Positions 1-9,434 are shown, counted from the stretch's first letter. The stretch is 64,000 nucleotides of DNA from CBDBZL01 sp965213545 (GCA_965213545.1 CBDBZL010000001.1:186001-250000); one strand, 5' to 3'. Notes: a model not told the origin generated them from the sequence alone. Translations and numbers: made by a program.

Positions 1-2174
1 CGCCGAACCATGTCCTCGTCCTCGACCAGCAGAACCCTGGCACCGGTCGATGCGCGGTCATCCGCTTTTGCCGGGACCCGCGCAGCGCCCATGGCCTCGA
101 GCCGCAGCCGCTCGATCTCCTCGGGGGTTGCCTGATGCGCAGGCAGGAATACCAGAAACCTTGCTCCGCGAGGTTCGCCCCCCTCACCGGGAATGTTTTC
201 CGCAAAGATGAAGCCGCCCGACTGCTTGACGATGCCATAGACCGTTGACAAGCCGAGCCCGGTGCCCTTGCCCACCTCCTTGGTGGTGAAGAAGGGCTCG
301 AAAATCTTGCCGAGCAGAGCACGCGGGATGCCTCCGCCGTCGTCCTCGATCTCCAGTACGCTATAATCGCCTTCGGGAATGAAATCATTGCCCAGGCTAC
401 GGATCGCTTCCCGCCGCATCGGCCGCACGGTAAGCGTCAGAGTGCCGCTCGCCTGCTCGCCGCGACGCTCGCGGATGGCATCGCGGGCATTGACGGCAAG
501 GTTCATGACCACTTGCTCGACCTGACGCTTGTCGGCCCGCACCGGCCACGAGCCGGGCTCTTCGCGAACATCGAGCGCCACGCGCGCACCGAGTAACCGG
601 CCGAGCAGATCGGTCATGCCGGCGATCACCGCCGGTAGCGCGATGGTCTCAGGCTCGAGCGTCTGTTGGCGAGAGAAGGCGAGCAACTGGCGCGTGAGGC
701 TTGCCGCCCGGTTCGAGTTCTCCTTGATCTCCTCGATGTCCTGATGATCTTCCTCGCCCGGCGCGTGCCGCTCGAGCATGAGATCGCAGGTGCCGATGAT
801 CGCGGTTAGCAAGTTGTTGAAATCATGCGCCACGCCGCCCGCAAGCTGACCCACTGCCTGCATCTTGGTCTGCTGTGCGACCTCCCGCTTGAGCCGGTTC
901 TCCTCGGTCATGTCAGCTAGGGTGATAAGCACCGCCACCTTACCCGCCCCGCGCACGCCGACCAGACCGAGCATAATGGGCTCTTCGGGACTTTGGGCAA
1001 GCCGGACCGTCAGATCGGTGCTGGACTCGTTCCCGAAAGCATGACGGCGCACCGCATCGGCGAGCACCGGCTTGTCTTCGCGCAGGACCAGGTCAGAGGG
1101 GTAGACCGGCAAACGCTCCGCCTCGTCAGTTCGGGCAATGCCGGAAGCGCGGCGAAAGGCGGGGTTGGCGAAAAGCAGACGCCCATCGCGGCCGGCCGCG
1201 GCAAGACCGAAGGGAATGTGCTCGACAAGCCTTGCGATCAGCATGCGCGGCGCATTCGCCGGATCATTTTCACACTGTTGAATCAGACCGCTATCGAACA
1301 TCATGACGAGGCGGTCGGGCGCGCCGGGTCCAGCCGTGTCGCTTGCGCGGTCCGAAAGCGGCACATCGATATGAGCGCGGGTATCGTCCTTCGATAGATC
1401 GGGAGAGAAACGCAGCAATCCTGCTTCATCCGGCTGTGTCGGAAGCTGCGGGCACGCCCCGGTCGTCAGATCGCTCTGCGCCCCTTCGCATAGACGGTCG
1501 GCAGACGCGTTGCTGGCTACGAGCAATCCTTCCGAACCGACAAGACCAACTGCGATGCCTGCATTCCCGAGCACCTGGCCGACAGGACCGGCGATGACCC
1601 GCGCCAGCTCGCCGGCCGGGTCTTGCGAGCCGGTTTCGGCGAAATGCCAGGCCAAGCGCGCCTCGCCGCTGCCGATGGTTCGGACATGCACGCGCCAATT
1701 CCGTCCGGCGTAAGCGATGGCCGTCGCTCCGCCCGATCCGTCACGCCAAGCCATGCGCGCCTGCTGTGCGAGCGCCTCGCCGGCATCTGGGTCGAGCTCG
1801 AGCCGGGTGGGTGGCGATCCGCCAAAGCTGTGCGTGTAGGCTTCGCTTGCGCATACCAGGCGATTGGCACGATCGGTAACCGCCGTGGCCAGCCCCGCCT
1901 GATCGGCGACGGTAAGGACGGAGGACCAGTCCTCAGCCGGTTCCGGCGCGCTTTCATCCGCCCCGCCCGCTGCCGGCCGCATCCGCGCTCCAACAACGCC
2001 TGAAAGCGCAAGAACAACAAGACCACCGCCAAAGGCGAGCGTCAGAGTGAGGTTGGCGGTGATCAGCAACATCGCCGCGATGCTCGCTATCATGGCGAGC
2101 GCTAGGGCGATAACCAGCTTGTGCCCATCACCCCTTCGTGTGTCGGAAGCCGCGTGCAATCGGGGCACTGTCAT
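1..2174 (-). CDS. cckA: Hybrid sensor histidine kinase CckA (3' end outside window)
   Basis: Membrane hybrid histidine kinase/phosphatase that in alphaproteobacteria feeds the ChpT-CtrA phosphorelay. It starts at ATG 2174. Two hydrophobic segments lie at about residues 20-63, then a PAS-like region (about 315-400, containing LVEHIPFGLAAAGRDG). The HisKA box GVAHDFNNLL places the phospho-acceptor at His450. An N-box-type NLAVNARDA and a GxGxG lid (GKGTGLGLSTVYG) define the HATPase domain. The frame then enters a receiver domain (RVLLVEDEDMV) and leaves the window before its phospho-Asp. I read the frame open throughout. The H-box sequence and the HisKA-HATPase-REC order are typical of CckA. 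The start lies 7 bp after the stop of the DUF2062 gene. Confidence 0.9.
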   Translation of the reverse strand, partial: MTVPRLHAASDTRRGDGHKLVIALALAMIASIAAMLLITANLTLTLAFGGGLVVLALSGVVGARMRPAAGGADESAPEPAEDWSSVLTVADQAGLATAVTDRANRLVCASEAYTHSFGGSPPTRLELDPDAGEALAQQARMAWRDGSGGATAIAYAGRNWRVHVRTIGSGEARLAWHFAETGSQDPAGELARVIAGPVGQVLGNAGIAVGLVGSEGLLVASNASADRLCEGAQSDLTTGACPQLPTQPDEAGLLRFSPDLSKDDTRAHIDVPLSDRASDTAGPGAPDRLVMMFDSGLIQQCENDPANAPRMLIARLVEHIPFGLAAAGRDGRLLFANPAFRRASGIARTDEAERLPVYPSDLVLREDKPVLADAVRRHAFGNESSTDLTVRLAQSPEEPIMLGLVGVRGAGKVAVLITLADMTEENRLKREVAQQTKMQAVGQLAGGVAHDFNNLLTAIIGTCDLMLERHAPGEEDHQDIEEIKENSNRAASLTRQLLAFSRQQTLEPETIALPAVIAGMTDLLGRLLGARVALDVREEPGSWPVRADKRQVEQVVMNLAVNARDAIRERRGEQASGTLTLTVRPMRREAIRSLGNDFIPEGDYSVLEIEDDGGGIPRALLGKIFEPFFTTKEVGKGTGLGLSTVYGIVKQSGGFIFAENIPGEGGEPRGARFLVFLPAHQATPEEIERLRLEAMGAARVPAKADDRASTGARVLLVEDEDMVR

Positions 2175-2181
2175 CGTGGGG

Positions 2182-2730
2182 CTACTCGGCAGGATCGAGC
2201 GCTGGCCGACGTGTGGCCCGCTTGTTCCATCGGCGCGCCACGAGCACCCGCCAGGCGAGCTTGGCCGCAAGGTAACCCAGGCTCGCGCTGCCGAGCGAAA
2301 GCAGGACGAAGCCGAACGCGGTAGCCCCGGCAACCTCAAGGAACCAGCCGAACCCACCGACCAGGCTGCCATCGACCGTCATCAGCCGGCCGAGCATTGC
2401 ATCGACCAGAACAAAATGACCCAGCCGGTTGGCGATGTAGAACCAGAACGGCAGGGTGAAGGGGTTGGTGACGAAGGTGACCAGCGCCGCCAATGGCATA
2501 TTGGCGCGAAACGGCAGCGCGAGAAAGGCCGCGACGAAGATCTGACCCAGCGGGATGATGAAGCCGGCAAACAACCCCAGCGCCACGCCACGCGGCACCG
2601 ACCGGCGGGTGAAACGCCATAGCTCGGAATGGCCGAACCGGTGTGCGATAGGCGCAAGCCAGCGACTGCGCTCCATATCCGCGCGAGTCGGCATTCTGGC
2701 CGTCAGCCAACTGGTCTTGCGCTTCGCCAT
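2182..2730 (-). CDS. DUF2062 domain membrane protein
   Basis: A 182-residue protein that matches the DUF2062 family in pattern: a basic N-terminus, a conserved WRFTRRSVPRGVALGLFAGF segment, a TNPFT-containing hydrophobic stretch, and two or three membrane spans at about residues 50-75, 80-105 and 125-155. The family's biochemical function is unknown. It sits 7 bp upstream of cckA on the same strand and is probably cotranscribed with it. The pairing is familiar from sphingomonads but its meaning is not known. The start at 2730 gives MAKRKTSW. Confidence 0.8.
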   Translation of the reverse strand: MAKRKTSWLTARMPTRADMERSRWLAPIAHRFGHSELWRFTRRSVPRGVALGLFAGFIIPLGQIFVAAFLALPFRANMPLAALVTFVTNPFTLPFWFYIANRLGHFVLVDAMLGRLMTVDGSLVGGFGWFLEVAGATAFGFVLLSLGSASLGYLAAKLAWRVLVARRWNKRATRRPALDPAE

Positions 2731-2847
2731 CCGCGCCCGGTCCCTTGCATCTTTTCGCGCCTGCGGAAAGGCCGCTATAGACCGCCAACGGCAAACGATC
2801 GCTTAACGAGAAAGCCTCGCCGCACCTGCCGCTTCGCGCTTTCCCGA

Positions 2848-3330
2848 TCAGCCCCGCTCGCGCAGCAGCCGAGCTTTGTCGCGCTGCCAGTCGCGGTCCT
2901 TGATGAGCTGGCGCTTGTCATGCGCCTGTCGCCCCTTGGCTAGCGCGAGTTCGATCTTCGCCCGGCCGCGCGCGTTGAAATAGACGCATAGCGGCACCAG
3001 CGTCATCCCCTTGCGTTCCACCGCCCCCATCAGCCGACCGATCTCGCGCTCGTGAAGGAGCAGTTTGCGCGGCCGTTTGGGTTCATGATTGAAGCGGTTG
3101 CCATGGCTGAACTCGGGGATGTTGGCGTTCACCAGCCAGCACTCGCCATTCTCGACATGGGCATAGCTCTCGGCGATCGAGCCCTCCCCCTGGCGCAGCG
3201 ATTTGACCTCGGTTCCCGCGAGCGCGATGCCCGCCTCGAAGGTTTCATCGATCGCATATTCGAACCGGGCGCGCCGGTTTTCTGCGACGACCTTGTGCTT
3301 GTCGAAGGTGGCGGGTTTGGGGCGGGCCAT
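2848..3330 (-). CDS. smpB: SsrA-binding protein SmpB
   Basis: RNA-binding partner of tmRNA in trans-translation, which rescues stalled ribosomes and tags the nascent chain for degradation. The family pattern is clear: VVAENRRARFEY near the N-terminus, GTEVKSLRQG, the VENGECWLVNANIPEF segment, and a basic C-terminal tail (DKRQLIKDRDWQRDKARLLRERG) that in the family enters the ribosome. I chose ATG 3330 (MARPKPATF), giving 160 residues and matching usual SmpB length. The open frame runs upstream to 3363, but those 11 residues are not SmpB-like. Confidence 0.95.
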   Translation of the reverse strand: MARPKPATFDKHKVVAENRRARFEYAIDETFEAGIALAGTEVKSLRQGEGSIAESYAHVENGECWLVNANIPEFSHGNRFNHEPKRPRKLLLHEREIGRLMGAVERKGMTLVPLCVYFNARGRAKIELALAKGRQAHDKRQLIKDRDWQRDKARLLRERG

Positions 3331-3386
3331 GAGGCGGGGCATGTAGGGTGGATCCGCGACCAACGAAAGGGGGTTGAGCGACGACG

Positions 3387-3674
3387 CTAATCGGGTACGC
3401 TAGGCCTACTCTCCTTTACCCGAGCGCCGAGATTGTACAGGTCCGAATCATCCAATGCGCACTGCGCAACATCATCGACCATTCTTAATTTTGTACTGAA
3501 AGACTGCACCGCATTTATTGCGGTGACGGAAAGTAAGCGATCCGCTGGCTCGAGAAGGTCGGCAAAGAACATTTGGATCGCAAACTCTAGGTCGGTGAAC
3601 GCAGAAATCCCTTTCCCAACAGCTTGGTGCAGTGGGCTAAGTTCCGCTAACTAGATGGGCTTTGTTTCAGTCAT
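3387..3674 (-). pseudogene. Remnant of a small alpha-helical gene, interrupted by an early amber codon
   Basis: An ATG at 3674 overlaps the dapA stop (ATGA). The frame reads seven codons (MTETKPI), hits TAG at 3653-3651, then continues open for 87 codons to a stop at 3387. The downstream peptide (LAELSPLHQAVGKG, DLEFAIQMFFADLL, AVQSFSTKLRMVDDV) has the heptad-like look of small helical proteins whose C-terminus usually carries an R-N-x-x-x-H-G-type motif. That motif is absent, so the 3' end also looks truncated. An intact 61-residue ORF could still start at Met 3572. GC is visibly lower than in dapA or smpB. Family assignment is by impression only. Confidence 0.45.
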
Positions 3675-4552
3675 TGTCCCACGCCCCCCCCCATTGCCGC
3701 ATCGACCGCCTCCCTAGCCGCCTCGCTGCATTCGGCGAGGGGAAGGCGAACATCGGGAGCAAACCAGGCGTGTAGCCTGGAGAGCGCATATTTGGTTGGT
3801 GCGGGGCTGGCATCGGCGAACAGCGCGCGATGCAGCGGATAGAGCCGCTGGTTCAGTTCACGCGCCCCGGCGAAGTCGCCCGCCGCCGCCGCGGCATGGA
3901 ATTGCGCGCACAAATTCGGAGCGACATTGGCGGTGACCGAGATGCAGCCGACCTGACCCAGCGCATAGCCGGCCAGCATCAGCGGATCATCCCCCGAAAG
4001 CTGGCAGAACGCATCGCCCAGCGCCATGCGCTGCGTGACCACGCGCGTAAGGTCGCCGCTCGCATCCTTCAGCCCGACGATCTTGCCGGGAAAACGGCGC
4101 ACCAGTTCGATGATGGTTTCAGGCAGGATGTCGGTCACCGTGCGCCCTGGCACGTTGTAAAGCACGATCGGCAGGTCGCATCGTTCGGCCAGATAGGAGA
4201 AATGCGCCAGCAGCCCCGCCTGGCTCGGGCGGTTGTAATAGGGCGCAACGAGCAGCACCGCGTCGGCCCCGGCGGCCTGCGCCTCGCGGATATGCCATAA
4301 TGCGGTCTTGGTATCGTTGCTTCCCGCGCCCGCGATCACCGGCACCCTGCCGGCGGCGGTCTGCGCACACACCGCGATAACCTGGTGATGCTCGTCATTG
4401 TCGAGCGTCGCCGATTCGCCCGTGGTGCCGCACGGAACCAGCGCCGAGGAGCCGCAATCGATCTGCCAGGTGACGAACTGACGATAAGCATCCTCGTCGA
4501 ACGCGCCGTCCTTGAACGGCGTCGCCAGCGCCGGTATCGAGCCCTGAAACAT
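3671..4552 (-). CDS. dapA: 4-hydroxy-tetrahydrodipicolinate synthase DapA
   Basis: Condenses pyruvate with aspartate semialdehyde, the first committed step to diaminopimelate and lysine. It is a 293-residue TIM barrel with the family's landmarks: PCGTTGES (Thr43, Thr44), APYYNRPS (Tyr106), LYNVPGRT (Tyr132) and GLKDASGD with the Schiff-base Lys162. The last residues (GGGVGQ) are encoded by a C-rich tract at 3685-3692 and may have drifted. The stop overlaps the ATG of the downstream degraded frame. The other lysine-pathway gene in the window, dapF, is 37 kb away. Confidence 0.95.
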   Translation of the reverse strand: MFQGSIPALATPFKDGAFDEDAYRQFVTWQIDCGSSALVPCGTTGESATLDNDEHHQVIAVCAQTAAGRVPVIAGAGSNDTKTALWHIREAQAAGADAVLLVAPYYNRPSQAGLLAHFSYLAERCDLPIVLYNVPGRTVTDILPETIIELVRRFPGKIVGLKDASGDLTRVVTQRMALGDAFCQLSGDDPLMLAGYALGQVGCISVTANVAPNLCAQFHAAAAAGDFAGARELNQRLYPLHRALFADASPAPTKYALSRLHAWFAPDVRLPLAECSEAAREAVDAAMGGGVGQ

Positions 4553-4656
4553 TCACCGCCCCCGAAATCTGATCGCCGGGAGCGCAGGCTACCATGTCCG
4601 TGGTCCGTCGCTCGAAGGCTGGTCATTCACCGCCTGATAAGGAGCCTGTCGCCATC

Positions 4657-6612
4657 ATGTCCAGCATGCTGAGCCAAGCCATTCCCGCCGCCGTCCTTGC
4701 TGCGATGTCCTTCCTGCCCGCCCCGTTCGCCGCTGCGCAGGGCAACTGGCAGGCTGAAGCGGGTGATTGGGATGCGGCACGCGCGGCGTTGGCAGCGCAG
4801 GGTCCGGGACAGATGGCGCCGCAGATCGCGCGCTGGGAGCAGCTCGTGGCGACGCCCGATCTGTCTTTCTCCGATTACGCCACCTTCCTGCTGCGCAATC
4901 CCGGCTTCCCCCAGTCCGATCGACTGCGCAGATATGCAGAGGCGAGGTTGCGTGCCGAATTCGTGCCCGCATCCCAGCTGGCGGCCTTCTTCGATAGCTA
5001 CGAACCACTGACCAATTTCGCCCGCGCGCATTACGCGCTAGCCCTGGATACGCAGCCTGCGCGGGCACGAGCGATGGCCCGCGATGCCTGGATAGGCGGC
5101 GAGATGAGCGATACCGCCGAAGCGGCGATCCTGGCGCGGCATGGTGCGAGCTTCACCGCAGCCGATCACGATGCGCGGATGGATGCTCTGCTATGGCAAC
5201 GCGAGCCCGATGCGGCACGCCGGCAGCTGGCTCGGGTATCGCCCGAGAAGCTGGCGGTTTTCCTGGCCCGGCTGGCGATTTTGGAGGGGGGCGATGGCGC
5301 CGTCGCCAATCCGCTCGCACTGAGCGATGCGGGTTACTTGTTCAATCGCAGTCGCGAATTGCGGCTCGAAGGGCGGCCGCAAGAAGCGGTAGCGCTGATG
5401 ACGAACCGGCCCCCGCTCGAGGCACTGCCGTTCGACGAGACCGCGTGGGTCGAAGAGCAGCTGAACGTCGCGCAGCTGGCCGACGCGCGGCGCGCTGCGG
5501 GAATCGCGGCCAAGCTCGATGAGGCGTTCGAGCCGGGCGAGGACATCTCCACCAAGGCCTTCAAACTGCGCGACGATTATACATCGCTTGCCTGGCTGGG
5601 AGGCACCAAAGCGCTGTGGAAACTGGGCGACGGCAACCGTGCCGCACCTCTGTTCTATCGCTACGGCGCGGCGGCGCGTACGCCGCAGACACGCTCGAAG
5701 GGCTTTTTCTGGGCTGGCCATGCAGCGGCACGCGCGGGCGACACCAGCGAGGCGGCGCGCTATTACGAGATGGCGGCGCAATATCCCGAGCGGTTCTATG
5801 GCCAGCTCGCGCTCGCCCGCCTGGGGCGCACGATGCCGTCTTTCAAGCGGACACCAGCGCTGTCGATCTCGGCTGAAGAGCGCGCCGAATTCACCGCCGC
5901 TCCGCTGACGGCGGCGGTGCGCGAAGTGGCGCGCGATGCGCCCTGGTCGACGGGTATCCGTTTCTATCGGGCGATTGCGGACGAGGCCGAGACCGGGGGC
6001 GAGCATCTGCTGGTGGCCGAGCTTGCCCGCGACATCGGCCGGCGTGACCTTGCCGTCAATCTTGCCGAAGCCGCCATGGCCAAAGGCCACGGTGGTTTCA
6101 CGCGGATCGGCTTCCCCCGCCTGGAGACCCCGCGCGGAACCGACTGGACGATGGTGCACGCGATCGCCCGGCAGGAAAGCCAATTCGCCCAGAACGCGAT
6201 CAGTCATGCAGGCGCGCGTGGGTTAATGCAGCTGATGCCCGCCACCGCTCGCGAGGAGGCACAGAAGGCGGGGCTGGGCTTCAGCACCAACGCGCTGATC
6301 GATGATGCCGGCTACAACATGCAGCTTGGATCGAACCACATCGAACGTCTGATCGCACGTTACGATGGCAGCTATCCGCTCGCTTTCGCGGCCTATAATG
6401 CGGGGCCGGGCAACGTGAACCGCTGGCTGCGCGAGAACGGCGATCCGCGCTCGGGCGCGATCAGCTGGCTGGACTGGATCGAGCGGATCCCGTTCTTCGA
6501 AACCAAGAACTATGTGCACCGCGTGATCGAGAATGCGGTGACTTACGAGCATCTCTATCCCGAACAGGCGCCCTTCGGCCAGCCGCGCACGATCGACGAC
6601 TTTTTGCGCTGA
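4657..6612 (+). CDS. Soluble lytic murein transglycosylase
   Basis: Periplasmic enzyme that cleaves glycan strands between MurNAc and GlcNAc, forming 1,6-anhydro ends. The start at 4657 is favoured by AAGGAG at 4639-4644 and by a signal peptide (MSSMLSQAIPAAVLAAMSFL to AAAQ). The open frame begins earlier, at 4594. A long alpha-helical superhelix region (about residues 30-490) precedes a C-terminal SLT domain. Catalytic Glu507 lies in AIARQESQF, followed by GARGLMQLMPATA and AYNAGPGNVNRW. The length of 651 residues matches the Slt70 class. It diverges from dapA. Confidence 0.92.
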   Translation: MSSMLSQAIPAAVLAAMSFLPAPFAAAQGNWQAEAGDWDAARAALAAQGPGQMAPQIARWEQLVATPDLSFSDYATFLLRNPGFPQSDRLRRYAEARLRAEFVPASQLAAFFDSYEPLTNFARAHYALALDTQPARARAMARDAWIGGEMSDTAEAAILARHGASFTAADHDARMDALLWQREPDAARRQLARVSPEKLAVFLARLAILEGGDGAVANPLALSDAGYLFNRSRELRLEGRPQEAVALMTNRPPLEALPFDETAWVEEQLNVAQLADARRAAGIAAKLDEAFEPGEDISTKAFKLRDDYTSLAWLGGTKALWKLGDGNRAAPLFYRYGAAARTPQTRSKGFFWAGHAAARAGDTSEAARYYEMAAQYPERFYGQLALARLGRTMPSFKRTPALSISAEERAEFTAAPLTAAVREVARDAPWSTGIRFYRAIADEAETGGEHLLVAELARDIGRRDLAVNLAEAAMAKGHGGFTRIGFPRLETPRGTDWTMVHAIARQESQFAQNAISHAGARGLMQLMPATAREEAQKAGLGFSTNALIDDAGYNMQLGSNHIERLIARYDGSYPLAFAAYNAGPGNVNRWLRENGDPRSGAISWLDWIERIPFFETKNYVHRVIENAVTYEHLYPEQAPFGQPRTIDDFLR

Positions 6613-6678
6613 CCGAATTCGACCGGGTTTGGCTCAGAGCGGGTTTGGCGTTGTCCGGCCCAGTCGAGGTTGAGTCCA

Positions 6679-7500
6679 TCAGGCGGCGCGTGCGATATTC
6701 GTGCCAGTGTCAACCGGAGATGCGGCACCTGTTGCGCTGGCCCCGGGGGACTGTTCCAGGTTGATGTCGGGGGCAGGCAGCGCGGCGAGCTGCGGTTTGG
6801 CGAAATAGTAGCCCTGCATGTAACGCACGCCCAGTTCGCGAAGGACCATTGCCTCCCCCTCGGTCTCGATCCCCTCGGCGATGACGAGGCGGTCAAGATC
6901 GATGCACATCGCCAGCAGGGCCTTGACGATATGCCGGCGCGGCACGTTGGCATCGATGCCGCGGATAAGATCCATGTCGAGCTTGACGATATCGGTCGCA
7001 AGTTCGGCAAGCAGGTTCAGGCCGGAAAAACCGGCACCAAAATCATCGATCGCAGTCTGGAAGCCGAAGGTTCGGTAAGCATCGATGATGGTGCGCGTGT
7101 GCGCCTGATCGATCCGCTCGTTCTCGGTAAATTCGAAGATCAGCCGGTCGAGGGGCATGCCAACCTCGCGCGCGGTCTCCAGCGTCAGGCGGATGCAGGC
7201 GGCGGGTGAGTAGACCGCATTGGGCATGAAGTTGATCGACAGCTTCGCGCCGGTATCGAGCAAACCCAACTGGGCCGCCTCGCGGATGGCGGTGACGCGG
7301 CAGGCTTGATCGAAAGCATAGAGCAGGTCGTCGGTAACCTGCGAGAGCACGTGCCCTGCACCCTCCCCATTGGGGCCGCGGACAAGTGCTTCGTAAGCAA
7401 AGACAGACCCTGTCGTCATGTCCAGAATTGGCTGGAATGCGGTTCTGATCGCAAACGGCAGCTTCGTCCCATCACGGCAGGCAGTACATTTGGTCATCAT
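6679..7500 (-). CDS. Stand-alone EAL-domain cyclic-di-GMP phosphodiesterase
   Basis: A 273-residue protein that is almost entirely one EAL domain, predicted to hydrolyse cyclic-di-GMP to pGpG in the cytoplasm. The expected metal and substrate motifs are present: YEALVRG, SINFMPNAV, FEFTENE, IDDFGAGFSGLN, VKLDMDLIRG, VIAEGIETEGE and QGYYFAKP. It therefore looks catalytically competent. No GGDEF, receiver or membrane segment is visible; a CTACRDG start might bind a metal or be redox-sensitive, which is only a guess. Two adjacent ATGs (7500, 7497) follow AAGGAG. That ribosome-binding site lies inside a palindrome described separately. Confidence 0.88.
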   Translation of the reverse strand: MMTKCTACRDGTKLPFAIRTAFQPILDMTTGSVFAYEALVRGPNGEGAGHVLSQVTDDLLYAFDQACRVTAIREAAQLGLLDTGAKLSINFMPNAVYSPAACIRLTLETAREVGMPLDRLIFEFTENERIDQAHTRTIIDAYRTFGFQTAIDDFGAGFSGLNLLAELATDIVKLDMDLIRGIDANVPRRHIVKALLAMCIDLDRLVIAEGIETEGEAMVLRELGVRYMQGYYFAKPQLAALPAPDINLEQSPGASATGAASPVDTGTNIARAA

Positions 7501-7503
7501 GCG

Positions 7504-7526
7504 AGCTCCTTTCGCGAAAGGGAGCT
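7504..7526 (-). promoter_or_regulatory. Palindrome overlapping the ribosome-binding site of the EAL gene
   Basis: Read on the minus strand, two arms (AGCTCC and GGAGCT, with TTTC/GAAA inside and one unpaired C) form a near-perfect palindrome. The 3' arm contains the AAAGGAG that serves the EAL start at 7500. In mRNA it could fold over the ribosome-binding site; as DNA it could be an operator. Either role is inference. Confidence 0.4.
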
Positions 7527-7598
7527 AGCGCAAGGGGGTTAACAAGCGGCAAATGGGCTGCGAAGTTTTACCAGCCGCGATGTAAAAAGCGATGTCCG

Positions 7599-9434
7599 CT
7601 ACATCCCATAGCTGACCGCCAGCAGGATGCTCAACGTGACCACCATGATGACCACCAGCGGCACGCCGGTGCGCAGATAGTCGCCGAAGGTGTAGTTGCC
7701 CTCGGCCATGATAAGCATGTTGGTCTGGTAGGCGATGGGCGTGGCATAGCACAGGTTGCAGCCGAACAGGACGGCCAGAATCATCGGCTCCTGTGGTAAG
7801 CCGAGCTGTGTGGCGATGGAGAACGCGATCGGCGTACCCACGGTGGCGGCGGTGGCGTTGGACGCGAAGTTGGTCAGCGCCGTGACGAACAACATGATCG
7901 CCGCGAGCACGCCGGCTGCCGGCAGATGCTGCAACCCGATCGCCAAGGCTTCGCCGAGCCATCCGGCGGCGCCCGAATCGAGCACCGCCCGGCCGATGGC
8001 GATACTTGCCGCCACGAGCACGATGACCTTGCCCGAAAGCGCCCTTCCCACCCGGTCGAACTTGACGCAACCGGTGACAAACATAAGGATCGCGCCCGCC
8101 AGCGCGGAAATGGCGATCGGCAGCTTGAACATGGTGAAGCCGTCCAGCCCCGGTATGGGAATGCCCAGCGACGCCGAACCAACTGCGCCGAACATGATGA
8201 GCGCCGAAAGCACCGCCTTGGAATGGCGCGGCATCACCTTGGCGCCTTCGAGCTGCAGCAGACTGTCGCCCTGCGCGAACTCCTCAAGCGCGTCGGGCAC
8301 TCCCATGACAAGCAGCACATCGCCCTCTATCAGCCGCAGCATCCGCCGATCCGCGGGGAGCTGGGCGTGACCCAGCAACCGGTCGGGCTTGTAGACCCCC
8401 AGCACCGCAACACCGTACAGATCGGCGATGCCCGAACTGGCCAATGTCCGCCCGGCAATACGCGAATCGGCGGTGACCACCATTTCGACCACCTGGATGT
8501 CCTTGCTTTGGGAACGCGAACTGCCGCGGATCTTCTCGAGCACCCAGGCAGGCGCGATCTGCCCCTTGAGTTGCCGCATCGCATCATCAAGCGCAGTCGG
8601 CGTGCCCGATACCAGCAGTCGCTGACCTTCCACGAAAGCGCCCGCCGGTCGTTCCTCGAAACGAAAGTCCTTGGGCAACCGGGGCGCGGCCTCATCCATC
8701 GTCCGTCCGACAAGCTCGCTCTGGGCAGGAATGCCCATCCGAGCGAAAAAACGGCGCTCGGCAAGCAGCGTGCCGGGCGTGTTGTCACCCAACAGTCGCG
8801 GCATCACCAGCCACAGATAGGGAAAGGCCACGACGGCAGCAGCCAGAACGATCGGCGTATAATGGAACACGCCCATCTCGGGCATACCCAGATCGCGGGC
8901 GATGGATACGACGAGCAGGTTTGTCGAAGTGCCGATGGTGGTGGCCATGCCCCCAATCAGCACTGCGGCATTGAGCGGGATCAGTGTCTTGGACGCCGGC
9001 ATGGCGCCGCGCTGGGCGAGCGCCACGAAGATGGGAAGCAAGAGCACCAGCACTGGCGTGTCGTTGACGACCATCGACAGCGAAAAGGCGATCAGCAGCG
9101 ACACCGCCAGGCCGAGCTGCAGATTGACCTTCCACACCCGCTCGAGCAGCCGCGCGGCGGGTTCGAGCGCGCCGGTAACAACTAGGCCCCGGCCCATGAT
9201 CATCAGCGAGCAGATGGTGATCAGCGCATAATGGCCAAACCCCGAGAAGGCGATCGTCAGGCCATCGGTGGGCTGTGTCCGAGGCAGCGGGAAGAAATAC
9301 AGGCCCACCGCAATCACCGCGATGACCATCAGCGAGACGATCTCGGTCGACAGTTGGCCACGCGCGAAGGCAACGAACATCACCACCGTGAGGATCATCG
9401 CGGCCAGCGCGTGGAAGGAGGGCGGCTCGATCAT
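7599..9434 (-). CDS. DASS/SLC13-family permease with paired TrkA_C domains
   Basis: Predicted inner-membrane anion or carboxylate permease of the divalent anion:Na+ symporter superfamily. N-terminal and C-terminal membrane halves (about residues 5-180 and 400-611) flank a soluble middle with two TrkA_C-like regions (about 205-290 and 295-380; RTMDEAAPRLPKDFRFEE and IAGRTLASSGIADLYGVAVLG). DASS-type SNT motifs are visible as GTSTNLLV and NFASNATAATVGTPIAFSI. ATG 9434 (MIEPPSFHA) was chosen because it immediately precedes the first membrane segment; the open frame reaches 9653. Substrate cannot be told from sequence. Confidence 0.82.
   Translation of the reverse strand: MIEPPSFHALAAMILTVVMFVAFARGQLSTEIVSLMVIAVIAVGLYFFPLPRTQPTDGLTIAFSGFGHYALITICSLMIMGRGLVVTGALEPAARLLERVWKVNLQLGLAVSLLIAFSLSMVVNDTPVLVLLLPIFVALAQRGAMPASKTLIPLNAAVLIGGMATTIGTSTNLLVVSIARDLGMPEMGVFHYTPIVLAAAVVAFPYLWLVMPRLLGDNTPGTLLAERRFFARMGIPAQSELVGRTMDEAAPRLPKDFRFEERPAGAFVEGQRLLVSGTPTALDDAMRQLKGQIAPAWVLEKIRGSSRSQSKDIQVVEMVVTADSRIAGRTLASSGIADLYGVAVLGVYKPDRLLGHAQLPADRRMLRLIEGDVLLVMGVPDALEEFAQGDSLLQLEGAKVMPRHSKAVLSALIMFGAVGSASLGIPIPGLDGFTMFKLPIAISALAGAILMFVTGCVKFDRVGRALSGKVIVLVAASIAIGRAVLDSGAAGWLGEALAIGLQHLPAAGVLAAIMLFVTALTNFASNATAATVGTPIAFSIATQLGLPQEPMILAVLFGCNLCYATPIAYQTNMLIMAEGNYTFGDYLRTGVPLVVIMVVTLSILLAVSYGM

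Noticed and set aside
7926..9185. A 419-codon plus-strand open frame opposite the DASS permease
   Set aside because: Same shadow behaviour; the permease on the minus strand has real membrane segments and motifs.
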